A DNA stretch of 64,000 bases from Croceicoccus naphthovorans (GCF_001028705.1 NZ_CP011770.1:251501-315500), one strand, 5' to 3'. Shown: positions 45,502 to 54,873, numbered from the stretch's first letter. Made by a program: numbers and translations. Notes: a model not told the origin generated them from the letters alone.

Positions 45502-46383
45502 CTACGCCGTTTTAGCGCCCAGAACGCGCCCTGCAACTGCATCCAGACGCGCGATTACGGCAGGATCGCGGGCATCGGGCGCGGTGATGATCGCATTGTC
45601 GAGCGCGGTGTCGATGGGCGACGGGTCGCGCGTTGCAGGCAGGGATTGCACAAACCGTTCGACCGTGGCGCGCGCCAGGGCCGAATTCGCGTGCATCTGC
45701 GCGATGACGTCGCCAACCTCGACCGCCGCCTCGCCTTCGCGCCAGCAGTCGTAGTCGGTCACCATGCCCAGCAGCGCGTAGGGCAGCTCCGCCTCTCGCG
45801 CCAACTTCGCCTCTGGCATGGCGGTCATGCCGATGACGTCCGCGCCCCACTGGCGGTACATGTGGCTTTCCGCGCGGGTGGAAAACTGCGGCCCTTCCAT
45901 CGCGAGATAGGTGCCGCCGCGCGCGACTGTTCCGCCCGCCCCCTCTACCGCGTCAGCCGCCATGCCGGACAGTCGCGCGCAGACCGGATCGGCCATCGAT
46001 ATATGCGCGACCATGCCGCTGGTGAAGAAGGTACTGGCACGCCCCTGTGTTCGGTCGATGAACTGGTCGACCGCGACGAAACGCCCCGGCTCCAGATTTT
46101 CGCGGAGCGATCCGATGGCGCTGATCGCCAGCAGGTCGGTGCATCCGGCGCGCTTCAACGCATCGATGTTGGCGCGCGGGTTCAATTCGGTCGGCGACAC
46201 GCGATGGCCGCGCCCATGGCGGGGCAGGAAGCAGACCTGCACTTCGCCGATCCGCCCGAACAGGATCGCATCCGACGGCGTGCCGAATGGCGAATTGACC
46301 GCAATCCACTGCGCGTCCTCTATCGCGTGCATCGCGTAAAGGCCCGAACCGCCGATCACGCCGATGACCCATCGTTTCGTCAT
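45502..46383 (-). CDS. mtnP: S-methyl-5'-thioadenosine phosphorylase
   Basis: MtnP cleaves methylthioadenosine to adenine and methylthioribose-1-phosphate in methionine salvage. The 293-aa PNP-family protein has the phosphate loop GVIGGSGLY, PRHGRGHRVSPTE, LAISAIGSLRENL, and the substrate segment YLAMEGPQFSTRAES with MTAMPEAKLAREAE and TDYDCW. Its start overlaps the ClC channel stop by four bases, so the two are co-transcribed. Confidence 0.94.
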   Translation of the reverse strand: MTKRWVIGVIGGSGLYAMHAIEDAQWIAVNSPFGTPSDAILFGRIGEVQVCFLPRHGRGHRVSPTELNPRANIDALKRAGCTDLLAISAIGSLRENLEPGRFVAVDQFIDRTQGRASTFFTSGMVAHISMADPVCARLSGMAADAVEGAGGTVARGGTYLAMEGPQFSTRAESHMYRQWGADVIGMTAMPEAKLAREAELPYALLGMVTDYDCWREGEAAVEVGDVIAQMHANSALARATVERFVQSLPATRDPSPIDTALDNAIITAPDARDPAVIARLDAVAGRVLGAKTA

Positions 46384-47708
46384 GACGCGGGCTTTCCTGC
46401 CTTGTTGCCGTCAAGCTCTAGCTGCGGCTCCGGCTCTGGCAGGAAATCGCGGGCAAGCGCGTGGTACAGCCGTTCGGGGCAGACCATCGCGCCCGCCCAA
46501 TCCGCGATCAGCGCGGCGGCGAACAGCGGGATCAGCAGGCCGATATTGCCCGTCGTTTCGGACAGAATGATCACCGCCGTCAAAGGCGCACGCACCACGC
46601 CGGTGAAGTACGCAACCATGCCCAGCATGACGATCGCCCCGCGCGTGCCGTCAGGGAACAGCCACGTCAGCGCCTCGCCAAACCCGGCCCCTACCGCCAG
46701 AGATGGTGCGAATATGCCGCCGGGAATACCGCTGAGCGCCGTGGCCAGCGTCGCCACGAACTTCGCGGGGCCAAGCCATGCGCTGATCGCCTGCCCCTCC
46801 AGCGCCTCTCGCGCCGGTTCGTAGCCCGTGCCCCATGTCAGTCCGCCGGTCGCCACACCGATCACCGCGACGACCACGCCGCAGGCCAGCGCCAACAGCA
46901 TCGGGTGCGATCCGAAAGCCTTGGTACGCCGCGCCGCCTTGCGCGACCAGAGCAGCAACCGCGAAAACAGTCCGCCCAAGCCACCGCCAGCCAGCCCCGC
47001 CGCCGGCGCGACGATCAGCGCGGTGTGCAGCGGCAGCGTTGCCTCCAAATTGCCGAAATAGATGTAGTCGCCCGCGATGCCCTGCGCGGTCATGCCGGCG
47101 ATGATCACTGCCCCCATGACGAGTGCGGCCATCCGCTGTTCGTAGGCGATGGCCAGTTCCTCGATGGCGAACGCAATCCCCGCCAAGGGCGTGTTGAACG
47201 CCGCCGACACGCCCGCAGCGCCGCCCGCGATCAGAACGCTGCGCCGCACAGCCGCCCCGGCCCAGCGGTGGGTGGCGGTCATGATCGCTGCGCCGACTTG
47301 TACGGTCGGCCCCTCACGCCCCACCGATGCCCCGCCGAGCAGGGCCAGCACGGTCAGCGAAATCTTGGCGAAGCCGGCTTTTAGCGAGAACAGCTTTTCG
47401 GTGCCATGTTCCTGCCGGATCGCGGCGACAACTTGCGGGATACCCGAACCGGCGGCCTCTGCCGCAGCAACACGGGTCAGCCATGCGCAAAGCACGTAGA
47501 TCGCAGGCGTCAGGATCAGCGGCAGCCAGAACCACGTTTCGGCCAGCGCCTCGAACATCTGCAGGGCCAGATCACCCGCGCGGGCGAACAACAGCGCGAC
47601 AAGCCCGATTGCGACCGCCCCGGCCAGGATCGCCACCCTGCGCCGCCAGTCTCCCACTTCGGCGGACAGCCGGTCGGGGACGGGAAGGCGGAAGCGGGGA
47701 CGACTCAT
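46380..47708 (-). CDS. ClC-family chloride channel/antiporter
   Basis: The 442-aa polytopic protein has the three ClC anion-selectivity signatures: GSGIPQ, GREGPTVQVG with the gating Glu, and GGIFAPSLAVGAGFG. There are no cytoplasmic CBS domains. Such proteins move Cl- (often in exchange for H+) or fluoride. The GREGP form fits chloride/proton types. It is upstream of mtnP with an ATGA overlap. Confidence 0.92.
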   Translation of the reverse strand: MSRPRFRLPVPDRLSAEVGDWRRRVAILAGAVAIGLVALLFARAGDLALQMFEALAETWFWLPLILTPAIYVLCAWLTRVAAAEAAGSGIPQVVAAIRQEHGTEKLFSLKAGFAKISLTVLALLGGASVGREGPTVQVGAAIMTATHRWAGAAVRRSVLIAGGAAGVSAAFNTPLAGIAFAIEELAIAYEQRMAALVMGAVIIAGMTAQGIAGDYIYFGNLEATLPLHTALIVAPAAGLAGGGLGGLFSRLLLWSRKAARRTKAFGSHPMLLALACGVVVAVIGVATGGLTWGTGYEPAREALEGQAISAWLGPAKFVATLATALSGIPGGIFAPSLAVGAGFGEALTWLFPDGTRGAIVMLGMVAYFTGVVRAPLTAVIILSETTGNIGLLIPLFAAALIADWAGAMVCPERLYHALARDFLPEPEPQLELDGNKAGKPAS

Positions 47709-47772
47709 TGCGCGCTCGCCTTAAACAGCGCAGTCCGGTGGGTCCAGTAAGGCGTCCCGGTTTCCGTAGCGG

Positions 47773-48990
47773 TCAGGCGGTTTCGGGCAATCCGCGTTCC
47801 AGCGTGGCCATCGCAAACGCTGCCAGCGCGGCGGATCCACGCGGCAGGACGCTCTCGTCGATATGCATGTGCGGGCTGTGCAACCCGGGGGCCTTTTGCC
47901 AATCAGCATCCGGTTTCGCGACGCCCAGCAGCACCATCGCACCGGGCATGGCCTGCAGCACATAGCTGAAATCTTCTGCCGTCATCAGTGGATCGGGCAG
48001 GTCGTACCACGCCTCTGCCCCGAACCGGTCGGTGACGACATTGCGCGCCAGCGCCACGGCGCGCGCATCGTTGAGCGTCACGGGAAAGCCCTGCTCCACC
48101 GTAAACGTGCCCGCCATGCCGTGGGCGCTGGCGATGCCCTCGACCACTTGCCTGCACGCCGCGTGCACGCGTTCGCGGGTCGTTTCGGACAGCGTACGGA
48201 TCGTACCGCGCAGGATGCAGCGTTCAGGGATGATGTTGTCGGCATCGCTTGCACGAAACTGCGTGATGGTGACAACCACCGGATCGGCGGCATCGAACCG
48301 GCGGGTGACGGTGGCCTGCAAGGCGGTTACGATCTCCGCCGCGACGGGCAGGGGATCGGCGCAGGCGTGAGGCATAGACGCGTGGCCGCCGCGCCCTGTG
48401 ACCGTGATCTCTATCGCGTCCGACGCCGCCATCAGTGCGCCTTCGCGGCATACGAACAGCCCGTGCGGGGCATTGGGGATGATGTGATAGGCGAACGCCG
48501 CGTCGGGTTTCGGGTCCAGCAAGCCGTCCTCGATCATCATGCGCGCGCCGCCAAATCCTTCCTCGCCCGGCTGGAACATGAAGTAGATCTCACCCGCCAA
48601 GGTATCGACACGCTCGGCCAGGAGACGCACCGCACCCGCCAGCATCGCGGTATGGCTGTCATGCCCGCAGGCGTGCATCCGGCCCGGCACTTCGGAGGCG
48701 AAATCCAGCCCTGTCTCCTCGCCCATCGGCAGCGCATCCATATCGCCCCGCAGCAACACGCGCCGCCCTTCACCCGCGCCGCCTTTCAGCACCGCGACCT
48801 GTCCGGTCGTGCTCGTTCCTTCGCGCCATTCCAGCGGCAGGTCGGCCAGCATTTCGCGCACTTTGGCCATCGTGCGCGGGGTTTCGATGCCCAGTTCCGG
48901 ATCGGCGTGGATCGCGCGGCGCAGGGCCGTGATCTGGGGCCCAAGCGCTTCTGCGGCGGCGGTCAGGCCATCGTTGCTGTGTTGATTCAT
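47773..48990 (-). CDS. M20 family amidohydrolase (hippurate hydrolase-like)
   Basis: The 405-aa M20D peptidase-like enzyme starts at ATG 48990. Metal ligands are visible in LRGDMDALPM, MHACGHDSHTAML and QPGEEGFGGARMMIEDG. The dimerisation domain (about 185-300) is followed by the final His in LHSPHMHIDESVLP. Family members cleave N-acyl amino acids, hippurate or indole-acetyl conjugates, and the substrate is not predictable. No signal peptide is seen. Confidence 0.9.
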   Translation of the reverse strand: MNQHSNDGLTAAAEALGPQITALRRAIHADPELGIETPRTMAKVREMLADLPLEWREGTSTTGQVAVLKGGAGEGRRVLLRGDMDALPMGEETGLDFASEVPGRMHACGHDSHTAMLAGAVRLLAERVDTLAGEIYFMFQPGEEGFGGARMMIEDGLLDPKPDAAFAYHIIPNAPHGLFVCREGALMAASDAIEITVTGRGGHASMPHACADPLPVAAEIVTALQATVTRRFDAADPVVVTITQFRASDADNIIPERCILRGTIRTLSETTRERVHAACRQVVEGIASAHGMAGTFTVEQGFPVTLNDARAVALARNVVTDRFGAEAWYDLPDPLMTAEDFSYVLQAMPGAMVLLGVAKPDADWQKAPGLHSPHMHIDESVLPRGSAALAAFAMATLERGLPETA

Positions 48991-49003
48991 GGCGCGAAGC
49001 CTA

Positions 49004-49043
49004 AAGAAAAACACCCCGGTCGCCAAGGCGGCGAGCCGGGGTG
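49004..49043 (-). terminator. DUF2141 gene terminator
   Basis: On the minus strand CACCCCGG (49043-49036) pairs with CCGGGGTG (49019-49012), followed by TTTTTC. It separates the DUF2141 gene from the amidohydrolase gene. Confidence 0.88.
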
Positions 49044-49071
49044 CTCCATTCGTTTCGTCGCGGCTGGTGCG

Positions 49072-49581
49072 TTACGGATACCGCATGTTGATCCGCGTGG
49101 TCAGCCCCGGCTTTGGCACGTTCAGGCGAACCGAACGAAAGGCCGGGATACCCGCCAGCGTACTGGGGTTGTTCGAAAAGCCGAAGCCTTCGGCCGGCAG
49201 GCCAAGCCCGGTGCGGTTGATCTTTCGGCTGCCGTCCTCGTCGTGATAGACGGCGATGGCGTAAACGCCATTGCCGGGCAGCTTCACGCACCCGCGAAAC
49301 GTGCCCTGCTGCGCCGGAAATCGCACCACGTCGAGCGATCCCTTGCTGACAAGAAACTTGCTCGAATCGTCGGCATAAATCGTAACCGCGATCAGCCCGC
49401 TGGAGCTTTTGACCCCGGTCACCTCCACGTTCAGCCAGCCTTTGCCGGACAAATCGCCCTTGCACTGTGCGGGCGCAGCTTCTGCCGGTGCGGGGACCGC
49501 GGCCAGCGTGCCGAGGCCGGCCAGCGCGGCAAACGCTGCGGCCCCGTGTGTCCATTTCTTCACAGGCGTAAATGCCTTCAT
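49072..49581 (-). CDS. Exported DUF2141 protein
   Basis: The 169-aa product has a Sec signal peptide (hydrophobic AAAFAALAGLGTLAAV, cleavage near APAEA-AP). A DUF2141 beta-rich domain follows, with GLIAVTIYADDSSKFL, GVYAIAVYHDEDGSRKINRTGLGLPAEGFGFSN-type features (key: YHDEDG, PxEGFGFSN). It is periplasmic or secreted and its function is unknown. The gene stands alone between the lasso cluster and the amidohydrolase. Confidence 0.85.
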   Translation of the reverse strand: MKAFTPVKKWTHGAAAFAALAGLGTLAAVPAPAEAAPAQCKGDLSGKGWLNVEVTGVKSSSGLIAVTIYADDSSKFLVSKGSLDVVRFPAQQGTFRGCVKLPGNGVYAIAVYHDEDGSRKINRTGLGLPAEGFGFSNNPSTLAGIPAFRSVRLNVPKPGLTTRINMRYP

Positions 49582-49791
49582 CGGAAAATCTCCGCTATCG
49601 AAATCGATTCATGCTTGCTGGGGAAGGCGCAAAGGTGGGGGCGGAACTTCACCGCTGCAACCCTTGCCATCGCCCCCGGCAAACGTCCTGCCGCAACTTC
49701 TTGCGAACAGGGTTCTGCTTGGCATCCCGACTAAGCGGAAGGCCGTGAATAAGCGCTGAATTCCTTCTTCAGCATTGAGATTGCACGCGTG

Positions 49792-50955
49792 TTACGTATC
49801 GCGCAGCCAACGGGCAAGCCGCGCCCCGGCGGCGGCTTCCTCGACCGACCGCGCGTCGCTGCCCTGCCGCAAGGTGCGGGCCGTGCGGCTGGCGATCCAG
49901 CGCAGGCGGCCCTCCTCGGGCCTTGTGCCCAATCCCTTCTTCAACCGCCCCAGCACCGTCGCTGCCATGCCGTCTCTTGCGCCCTGCGTAGCCAGCAATA
50001 CCTGTGCGCGTTGGTCGAAGTCTTGCAGGATCAGCGTTTCCGCTTCGGCCAGGATGGTTTCGGGCACGTCAGCCTGTCCGATGTCGATCCCGGTCTGCGC
50101 CACATGCTTTTCGACGAGAGCGAGCAATAGCTGCGCCCCGTGCAGCCAACCGCCGTCACGCGCCAGCGCGACAAAGGCGGGCAGGTCGAACGTCTCGCTG
50201 CCCGCCAGTACGGCAATATCGACCAGCGCCAACGGCCCGCAGTCAAAGCGATGGTTATAGGCCGCGTGCAGAACCAGATGGCCCAGCATGTGCTCTGGCG
50301 AGGGATAGGGCACGGCCTGACCGCCGATCATCGCGCTGCGCGCCTTGCCCAGAATCGCGACGGTATCGATGCAGGGGAGGCCGGGCTCGGCGATGCGGTG
50401 GTGTAATTCGATATACCGGTCACAATCGGGCAGAGCGATGGGATCGAGGTGCTTGTCGCCGTTCAGCGCCCTGGCAACGGCAGCCTCGCGATCCGTTGGC
50501 ACAGTGCACCCGGCCGCGGCCATCGCGTTCAGCGCGGGCATCAAATCGTCCGGCGACACGAGGATATCCAGATCGCGCATCGGGCGCAGCGCCGGTTCGG
50601 GATAAGCGAAAAACGCCAGCTGCCCGCCTTTCAGCGAAACCATCGGCACCCCGGTATCGGCAAAAGCGGCAGCCAGACGCACCAGAGCGGCTTGCGCAGT
50701 CAGCGCGCCGAAGGCCCCGTCGCGATAGGCCGCGCGCCAGCGTTCGGCGATGGGTTCGGGCACTGGCCCGCCATCGCCGTGCCGCTTCAACCTGTGATGC
50801 AGCCACGGGCCCAACCGATGCTGGCTGGCCATGCCGTCGACCGCCAGCCAATCGCCTTCGTCCATCTGCGCGATCAGGTCGGCGGGCGGCCCACCGCTTG
50901 CCGGACCCAGCATGGCGAGCAGTACCTGTTTGCGTTGCGAGAGCGTCAGCGTCAT
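49792..50955 (-). CDS. Lasso-cluster nucleotidyltransferase-family protein
   Basis: The 387-aa protein belongs to the NTP_transf_5 (PF14907-type) family: VSLKGGQLAFF followed by RPMRDLDILVSPDDL gives the acidic catalytic pair, and a helical C-terminal part follows. In lasso clusters such as pseudomycoidin, a homologue acts after the peptide kinase on the phosphorylated C-terminus. A similar tailoring role is inferred here because a kinase gene is present and the precursor ends in Ser. It is the last gene, overlapping the exporter gene by four bases. Confidence 0.82.
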   Translation of the reverse strand: MTLTLSQRKQVLLAMLGPASGGPPADLIAQMDEGDWLAVDGMASQHRLGPWLHHRLKRHGDGGPVPEPIAERWRAAYRDGAFGALTAQAALVRLAAAFADTGVPMVSLKGGQLAFFAYPEPALRPMRDLDILVSPDDLMPALNAMAAAGCTVPTDREAAVARALNGDKHLDPIALPDCDRYIELHHRIAEPGLPCIDTVAILGKARSAMIGGQAVPYPSPEHMLGHLVLHAAYNHRFDCGPLALVDIAVLAGSETFDLPAFVALARDGGWLHGAQLLLALVEKHVAQTGIDIGQADVPETILAEAETLILQDFDQRAQVLLATQGARDGMAATVLGRLKKGLGTRPEEGRLRWIASRTARTLRQGSDARSVEEAAAGARLARWLRDT

Positions 50956-52646
50956 GCTCGCGCCCTTTCGCAGTTTTCCACGCGCTCTACCCGTCCGTCG
51001 GCCAGCGTGACCACGGTATCGGCAAGATCGGTCAGCACGCCGCGATGCGCGATGACGAGGATGGTGCGCTGTCCCGCCATGTCGGCGATGGCGCTGGCAA
51101 TCGCCGCCTCGCTGGCGGAATCGAGCGCACTGGTCGCTTCGTCGAGGATCAGGAGCGCCGGATCGCGCAACAGGGCGCGGGCAAGGGCGATCCTCTGCCG
51201 CTCTCCGCCCGAAAGCTGCCGACCCGCATCGCCGACGATCGTGTCTATCCCCTGCGGCAGGTCGAACACGAAATCCGCCGCCGCCTCGCGCAGCGTGCGG
51301 ACCATTTGCGCCGCATCGGCATCGGGTTCGGCCCAGATCAGGTTCTCACGGATTGTCGCGTGGAACAGGACCGGCTCCTGATGGACATAGGCGACAGAAT
51401 GCCGCCAGCGGGTGCGGTCCTCGCCCTCCACCCGCGCGCCATCGATAAACAGTGCGCCCTCGTCGGCATCGACCAGCCCGCCGAAAATGTCGGCCAGCGT
51501 GCTTTTCCCCGCTCCCGATGGGCCGACCAGCACCGTCGTCCGCCCAACCGCGAGCGACAGGCCGACATCGCACAATGCGGGTCGTTCGCGGCCCGGGTGC
51601 CGCAAGGTAGCGCCGCGCACCGCGATTTCGCTTGCGGGCACCATACGGCCCGGGCTTTCGACCGCGGCCTCTTGCGCCGGGGCAAGCTTGGCGATCAGGT
51701 CTTGCGCATCGTTCAGCGCAGGGGCGGCGTGGGACCAGTTCTGCATCGCCTGTTGGATCGTATCCAGCAAGGGAACGGACCTTGCGAACAGGACTACCAA
51801 TGGCAAGAGAATGGCCGGTGCCACATCCCGGGCCCACGCAACGCCGACGATTATCGCCAACAGAACGGCGGCCCCCGTCTGCAGGAACGCGCGGCTGCGG
51901 CCAGAGGCGCGGCGAAAATCCAGTTCGGTTTCGCGAAGTGCGCCGATGCCGCCCTCCATCGTGGCGACAGCATGGGCTTCCCGACCGTGGCTCTTGATCA
52001 GGCGCAGCGCGCGCAGCGAAGCTTCCAGCGCGGCATGGACATCGCGATAGCGCGCGTTGACCGCCTCTCCGATCCCCCGAGCGCGCCGTTTCAGCGAGCG
52101 GAACGTCAGGACGACGACAACCCCTCCGCCGATAGCCACCAGTGAAATCAACGGAGAGAGCAGGAATGCCGCGATCCAGATCGCGCCCAGCGTCATCCCG
52201 GCGGCCAGCGCGAGCAGAAGCTGCCCGAATCCGAAACCCACCCGGTCAAGGCTCGACACGATCAGGCTGACATTGTCGGACTGGCGCATCGCAGACAGCG
52301 TGCGCCAATCGGCGTGAACCAACGTGGTGACGATGTGCTTGCGCCAGCCATCGACCAGCTCATGCTGTAGCCGGGTCTGGGAAAGGCCCATGGCATATTG
52401 CAGCGCCGACCGCCCTGCGACCAGCACGACGAAAAGGCACAGGATCAACGGCAACGACAGCAGGCCGCGCAACGGATCGACCCATTGGGGCAATGCACTC
52501 GATGCACCGGGATCGTGCAGCGACAGGAGCGGCACAAGCGCGACAATGCCGATTCCTTCGGTCAGCGCGACGCCCAGCATCAGCGCCAGCAACTGCGCGG
52601 TGCGGCTTGCGGGCAAGCGTTTCAGGACCGTCAAAGCCTCATTCAT
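50952..52646 (-). CDS. Lasso peptide ABC exporter (D)
   Basis: The 564-aa fused half-transporter has an N-terminal six-helix membrane domain (about 15-310) and a C-terminal ATPase with Walker [10 protein letters not shown], the signature LSGGERQRIALARALL, Walker B LLILDEATSA and an H-loop in VIAHRG. In lasso systems the D protein exports the mature peptide and provides self-immunity. It is nine bases from the cyclase gene and overlaps the nucleotidyltransferase gene, so C-D-N form one unit. Confidence 0.9.
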   Translation of the reverse strand: MNEALTVLKRLPASRTAQLLALMLGVALTEGIGIVALVPLLSLHDPGASSALPQWVDPLRGLLSLPLILCLFVVLVAGRSALQYAMGLSQTRLQHELVDGWRKHIVTTLVHADWRTLSAMRQSDNVSLIVSSLDRVGFGFGQLLLALAAGMTLGAIWIAAFLLSPLISLVAIGGGVVVVLTFRSLKRRARGIGEAVNARYRDVHAALEASLRALRLIKSHGREAHAVATMEGGIGALRETELDFRRASGRSRAFLQTGAAVLLAIIVGVAWARDVAPAILLPLVVLFARSVPLLDTIQQAMQNWSHAAPALNDAQDLIAKLAPAQEAAVESPGRMVPASEIAVRGATLRHPGRERPALCDVGLSLAVGRTTVLVGPSGAGKSTLADIFGGLVDADEGALFIDGARVEGEDRTRWRHSVAYVHQEPVLFHATIRENLIWAEPDADAAQMVRTLREAAADFVFDLPQGIDTIVGDAGRQLSGGERQRIALARALLRDPALLILDEATSALDSASEAAIASAIADMAGQRTILVIAHRGVLTDLADTVVTLADGRVERVENCERARA

Positions 52647-52655
52647 CGGGCGGTT

Positions 52656-54617
52656 CTACCCCGACTGCCGCGATTTGACATAGCGATGGTAACGCACCGC
52701 CATGATGACGCGGGGCAGGCCCATCTGGAAGGCCAGCGTCTCGAACTGGGTAAAGCGCGGTTCTGACGGGAATTGTTCGATGCGGCGGATCACTTCCGGA
52801 AAGTCGATGATCTCGGCAAGGAACGGCTCTTTCGATGCTGCCTGAATCTCTTCGCGCAATTGCGGCAGGCGTCGTTTCAACCGGAAATGCCAGTCGCTGG
52901 AGGGCCTGCCGGTCCGGTATTCGGTGCGGATCGATTCGGGAATTTGTCCCCTGCCAAGCTCTCTTGCCAGCCACCGTTCCTGACCATCGTGGATGAACGC
53001 GTCGGTCGGGCAGGCGCTGCAGAATTCGAAAAGCGGGCGATAGGATGCGATATCGCGGCCGGGGATGCCGTAGATTTGGCGAAAGGCCAGCTCCTGATCT
53101 CCGGCATTCATGTCGCCCCGGGCGAAGATATTGACCAGGTTCTGCCGGCGTCCGTGGTGGGTCGCCGTATCCGACAAGATACCGGCGGCGCGGGCCCGGC
53201 CCTCGGTGTCAAAGCGGTCCATCGCCTCTTGCCGAAGCGGGACCATCGTCAACGCGGTCTCTGGCGTCGCGATTCCGCGCATCCGATGCCAGTTGCGCTG
53301 CAGGGCCAGCGGCAAGAGCGGCTTGATCGACTTGCTCAGGAAAAAGCGGGGTATCGAGGTCTGCCGGATCGGGGAATCGCGAAGCAGTCGATAGAGCTGG
53401 ATCAGGCGCAGCTGCTGAAAATACTCGACCGACGCCCATTCGCCCATCGAACTGAAGGTGCAGTTGCCCATCCCGGCGCTCAGCATCACGTCGCAGCGCG
53501 CTTCGCTGGCCATCGCATAGACGCCGTGCAGCGGTGCGGGGTTCAGCATGGAGATCGGGGCGATGCCGATCGCTTGGAACATCTGGTCTAGGCCCGTGTC
53601 GAAATCGCCGTCGGCATTGTCAGTGAAATGCGTCCGGACCCGTGGGTGCATGCGGGCAAAGGCTTCCACTCCGTCGCGCTCGCTGGCGAAGAAACGGTCC
53701 GCTGTGGAACCCTGCCATTCGCGATGCGGGCCGAAAGTGAAGCTGTCGAGCGGTTGTTCGGGCGGAAGGACGCGTAGCACCCTTGCCGCGACATTGGTGG
53801 AATCGAGCCCGCCCGTCAGTTGCATCGCAGGCCGATGGGTACCGCGCAGCGTTGATCGAACGGCATCTTCCAGCAGGGCATCGACCGCATCGACATAGTC
53901 GGCCCGGCGAGGCAAACGGATAGTCTCACGCGGTTCGAGCGGATCGTGAAAGCGGTGGCGGTGGATCGCCTCGGCACTCAGCAGCACGACGGTGCCGGGC
54001 TTGACCTCGAACGCGTTTTCGAACCAGCCTTGCTCTTCCGTCAGGTTGAAGAACAGGTTGTCGGCAAACTTGCGCGGGTTCAGCCGATATTCCAGCCCGC
54101 AGGCGTGGAGCGCGGGTACGGTAGAGGCGGCGCCGAAGGCCGCGGCGTCGCGGAAATAATGGAGTGGCGGTGCGCTCCAAGGAGAGCGGACGAGCCGGAC
54201 TTCGCCGCGCCCCTCATGCCAGGCGGCGGCGGCATAGTGGCCGACGACGTGCCTGTCTGCGTCACCACCAAAGCAATCGAGCGCGGCGGCATAGAGCGCG
54301 GCGTTGTCGCCCGATGCGATGTGCCGGGCATTGGCACCCAGCCTCTCACGAAGGTCGGATTCGTTGTCGATCCAGCCGCCGAACAGCACGTCGCCGGTGG
54401 ATTGACTGTGGGCGGGCCGCCACGGCATTCTGGGCGCTTCAACGCTGGCAAAACGCGAAATGTCCGCGCGGTTCGCGAACAGCGATTGCCCGGATCCCGT
54501 AAGATGACGGTGAACTGGAATCGAAAAAGGCGCCGAATCGAACCGTGCGAGCGAAGCCGCAACTCGTTCGATCAGCGCCTCGTCGATGGTTCGCCGACTA
54601 TGAAAGAAGGCGAACAA
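52656..54617 (-). CDS. Lasso peptide macrolactam synthetase (C)
   Basis: The 653-aa protein is asparagine-synthetase-like. An N-terminal Ntn-like half lacks the catalytic Cys2 of glutaminases (it begins MFAFF). The C-terminal ATP-pyrophosphatase half carries the PP motif LTGGLDSTNVAA. C proteins adenylate the side-chain carboxylate of an Asp or Glu in the core and couple it to the N-terminal amine to close the ring. It lies 48 bp downstream of the precursor gene, separated by a hairpin, and upstream of the exporter. Confidence 0.92.
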   Translation of the reverse strand: MFAFFHSRRTIDEALIERVAASLARFDSAPFSIPVHRHLTGSGQSLFANRADISRFASVEAPRMPWRPAHSQSTGDVLFGGWIDNESDLRERLGANARHIASGDNAALYAAALDCFGGDADRHVVGHYAAAAWHEGRGEVRLVRSPWSAPPLHYFRDAAAFGAASTVPALHACGLEYRLNPRKFADNLFFNLTEEQGWFENAFEVKPGTVVLLSAEAIHRHRFHDPLEPRETIRLPRRADYVDAVDALLEDAVRSTLRGTHRPAMQLTGGLDSTNVAARVLRVLPPEQPLDSFTFGPHREWQGSTADRFFASERDGVEAFARMHPRVRTHFTDNADGDFDTGLDQMFQAIGIAPISMLNPAPLHGVYAMASEARCDVMLSAGMGNCTFSSMGEWASVEYFQQLRLIQLYRLLRDSPIRQTSIPRFFLSKSIKPLLPLALQRNWHRMRGIATPETALTMVPLRQEAMDRFDTEGRARAAGILSDTATHHGRRQNLVNIFARGDMNAGDQELAFRQIYGIPGRDIASYRPLFEFCSACPTDAFIHDGQERWLARELGRGQIPESIRTEYRTGRPSSDWHFRLKRRLPQLREEIQAASKEPFLAEIIDFPEVIRRIEQFPSEPRFTQFETLAFQMGLPRVIMAVRYHRYVKSRQSG

Positions 54618-54638
54618 GAGGGTGACCTCTTCGATAGT

Positions 54639-54655
54639 CCCCGGCGGAGCCGGGG
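54639..54655 (-). other. Hairpin between lasso precursor and cyclase genes
   Basis: CCCCGGC (54639-54645), loop GGA, GCCGGGG (54649-54655): a perfect 7-bp GC stem with no T run after it. A stem-loop between A and the next gene is common in lasso clusters, where it is thought to raise precursor mRNA relative to downstream genes by partial termination or 3' protection. Confidence 0.65.
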
Positions 54656-54665
54656 CATCAATGTC

Positions 54666-54797
54666 TTAGCTGACGCTGTGCGAACCCGACCCGCCGTCGG
54701 GGCCAGCGGTCACGCCCGACGCCACATCGTCAAGCTTTCCGAGACGATTCAATTCGGGACGGGTCCATGTTTTCTGATTGTCGGAACGCTTGGCCAT
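54666..54797 (-). CDS. Lasso peptide precursor (A)
   Basis: The 43-aa peptide starts at ATG 54797 with AGGAG nearby. The leader has W11-x-x-P14-x-L16-x-x-x-G20, the YxxPxLxxxG motif (Trp for Tyr) recognised by B1. By the usual spacing the leader ends at Ser27, putting Ala26 at the -2 position normally held by Thr. The core would be residues 28-43: Gly1, Asp7 (Asp34) as the only acidic residue, a Gly/Ser-rich tail with His, and a C-terminal Ser. This predicts a seven-residue ring, with the terminal Ser as target of the cluster kinase. Cleavage and ring are inferred. Confidence 0.85.
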   Translation of the reverse strand: MAKRSDNQKTWTRPELNRLGKLDDVASGVTAGPDGGSGSHSVS

Positions 54798-54839
54798 GTC
54801 AGCTCCTGTCGCTGTAAATTCAGAGTAGTTTTCAATCTC

Positions 54840-54873
54840 GGTTAATAGCTTAACCCGATTCACACGTATTATA
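54840..54873 (-). promoter_or_regulatory. Precursor promoter with operator-like dyad
   Basis: In an AT-rich gap upstream of the precursor, the minus strand has a perfect TATAAT (54873-54868). The perfect dyad GGTTAA-GCTA-TTAACC (54855-54840) follows just downstream. No good -35 is seen at 17 bp. The dyad lies where a repressor would block initiation, though no regulator gene is in the cluster. Confidence 0.5.
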
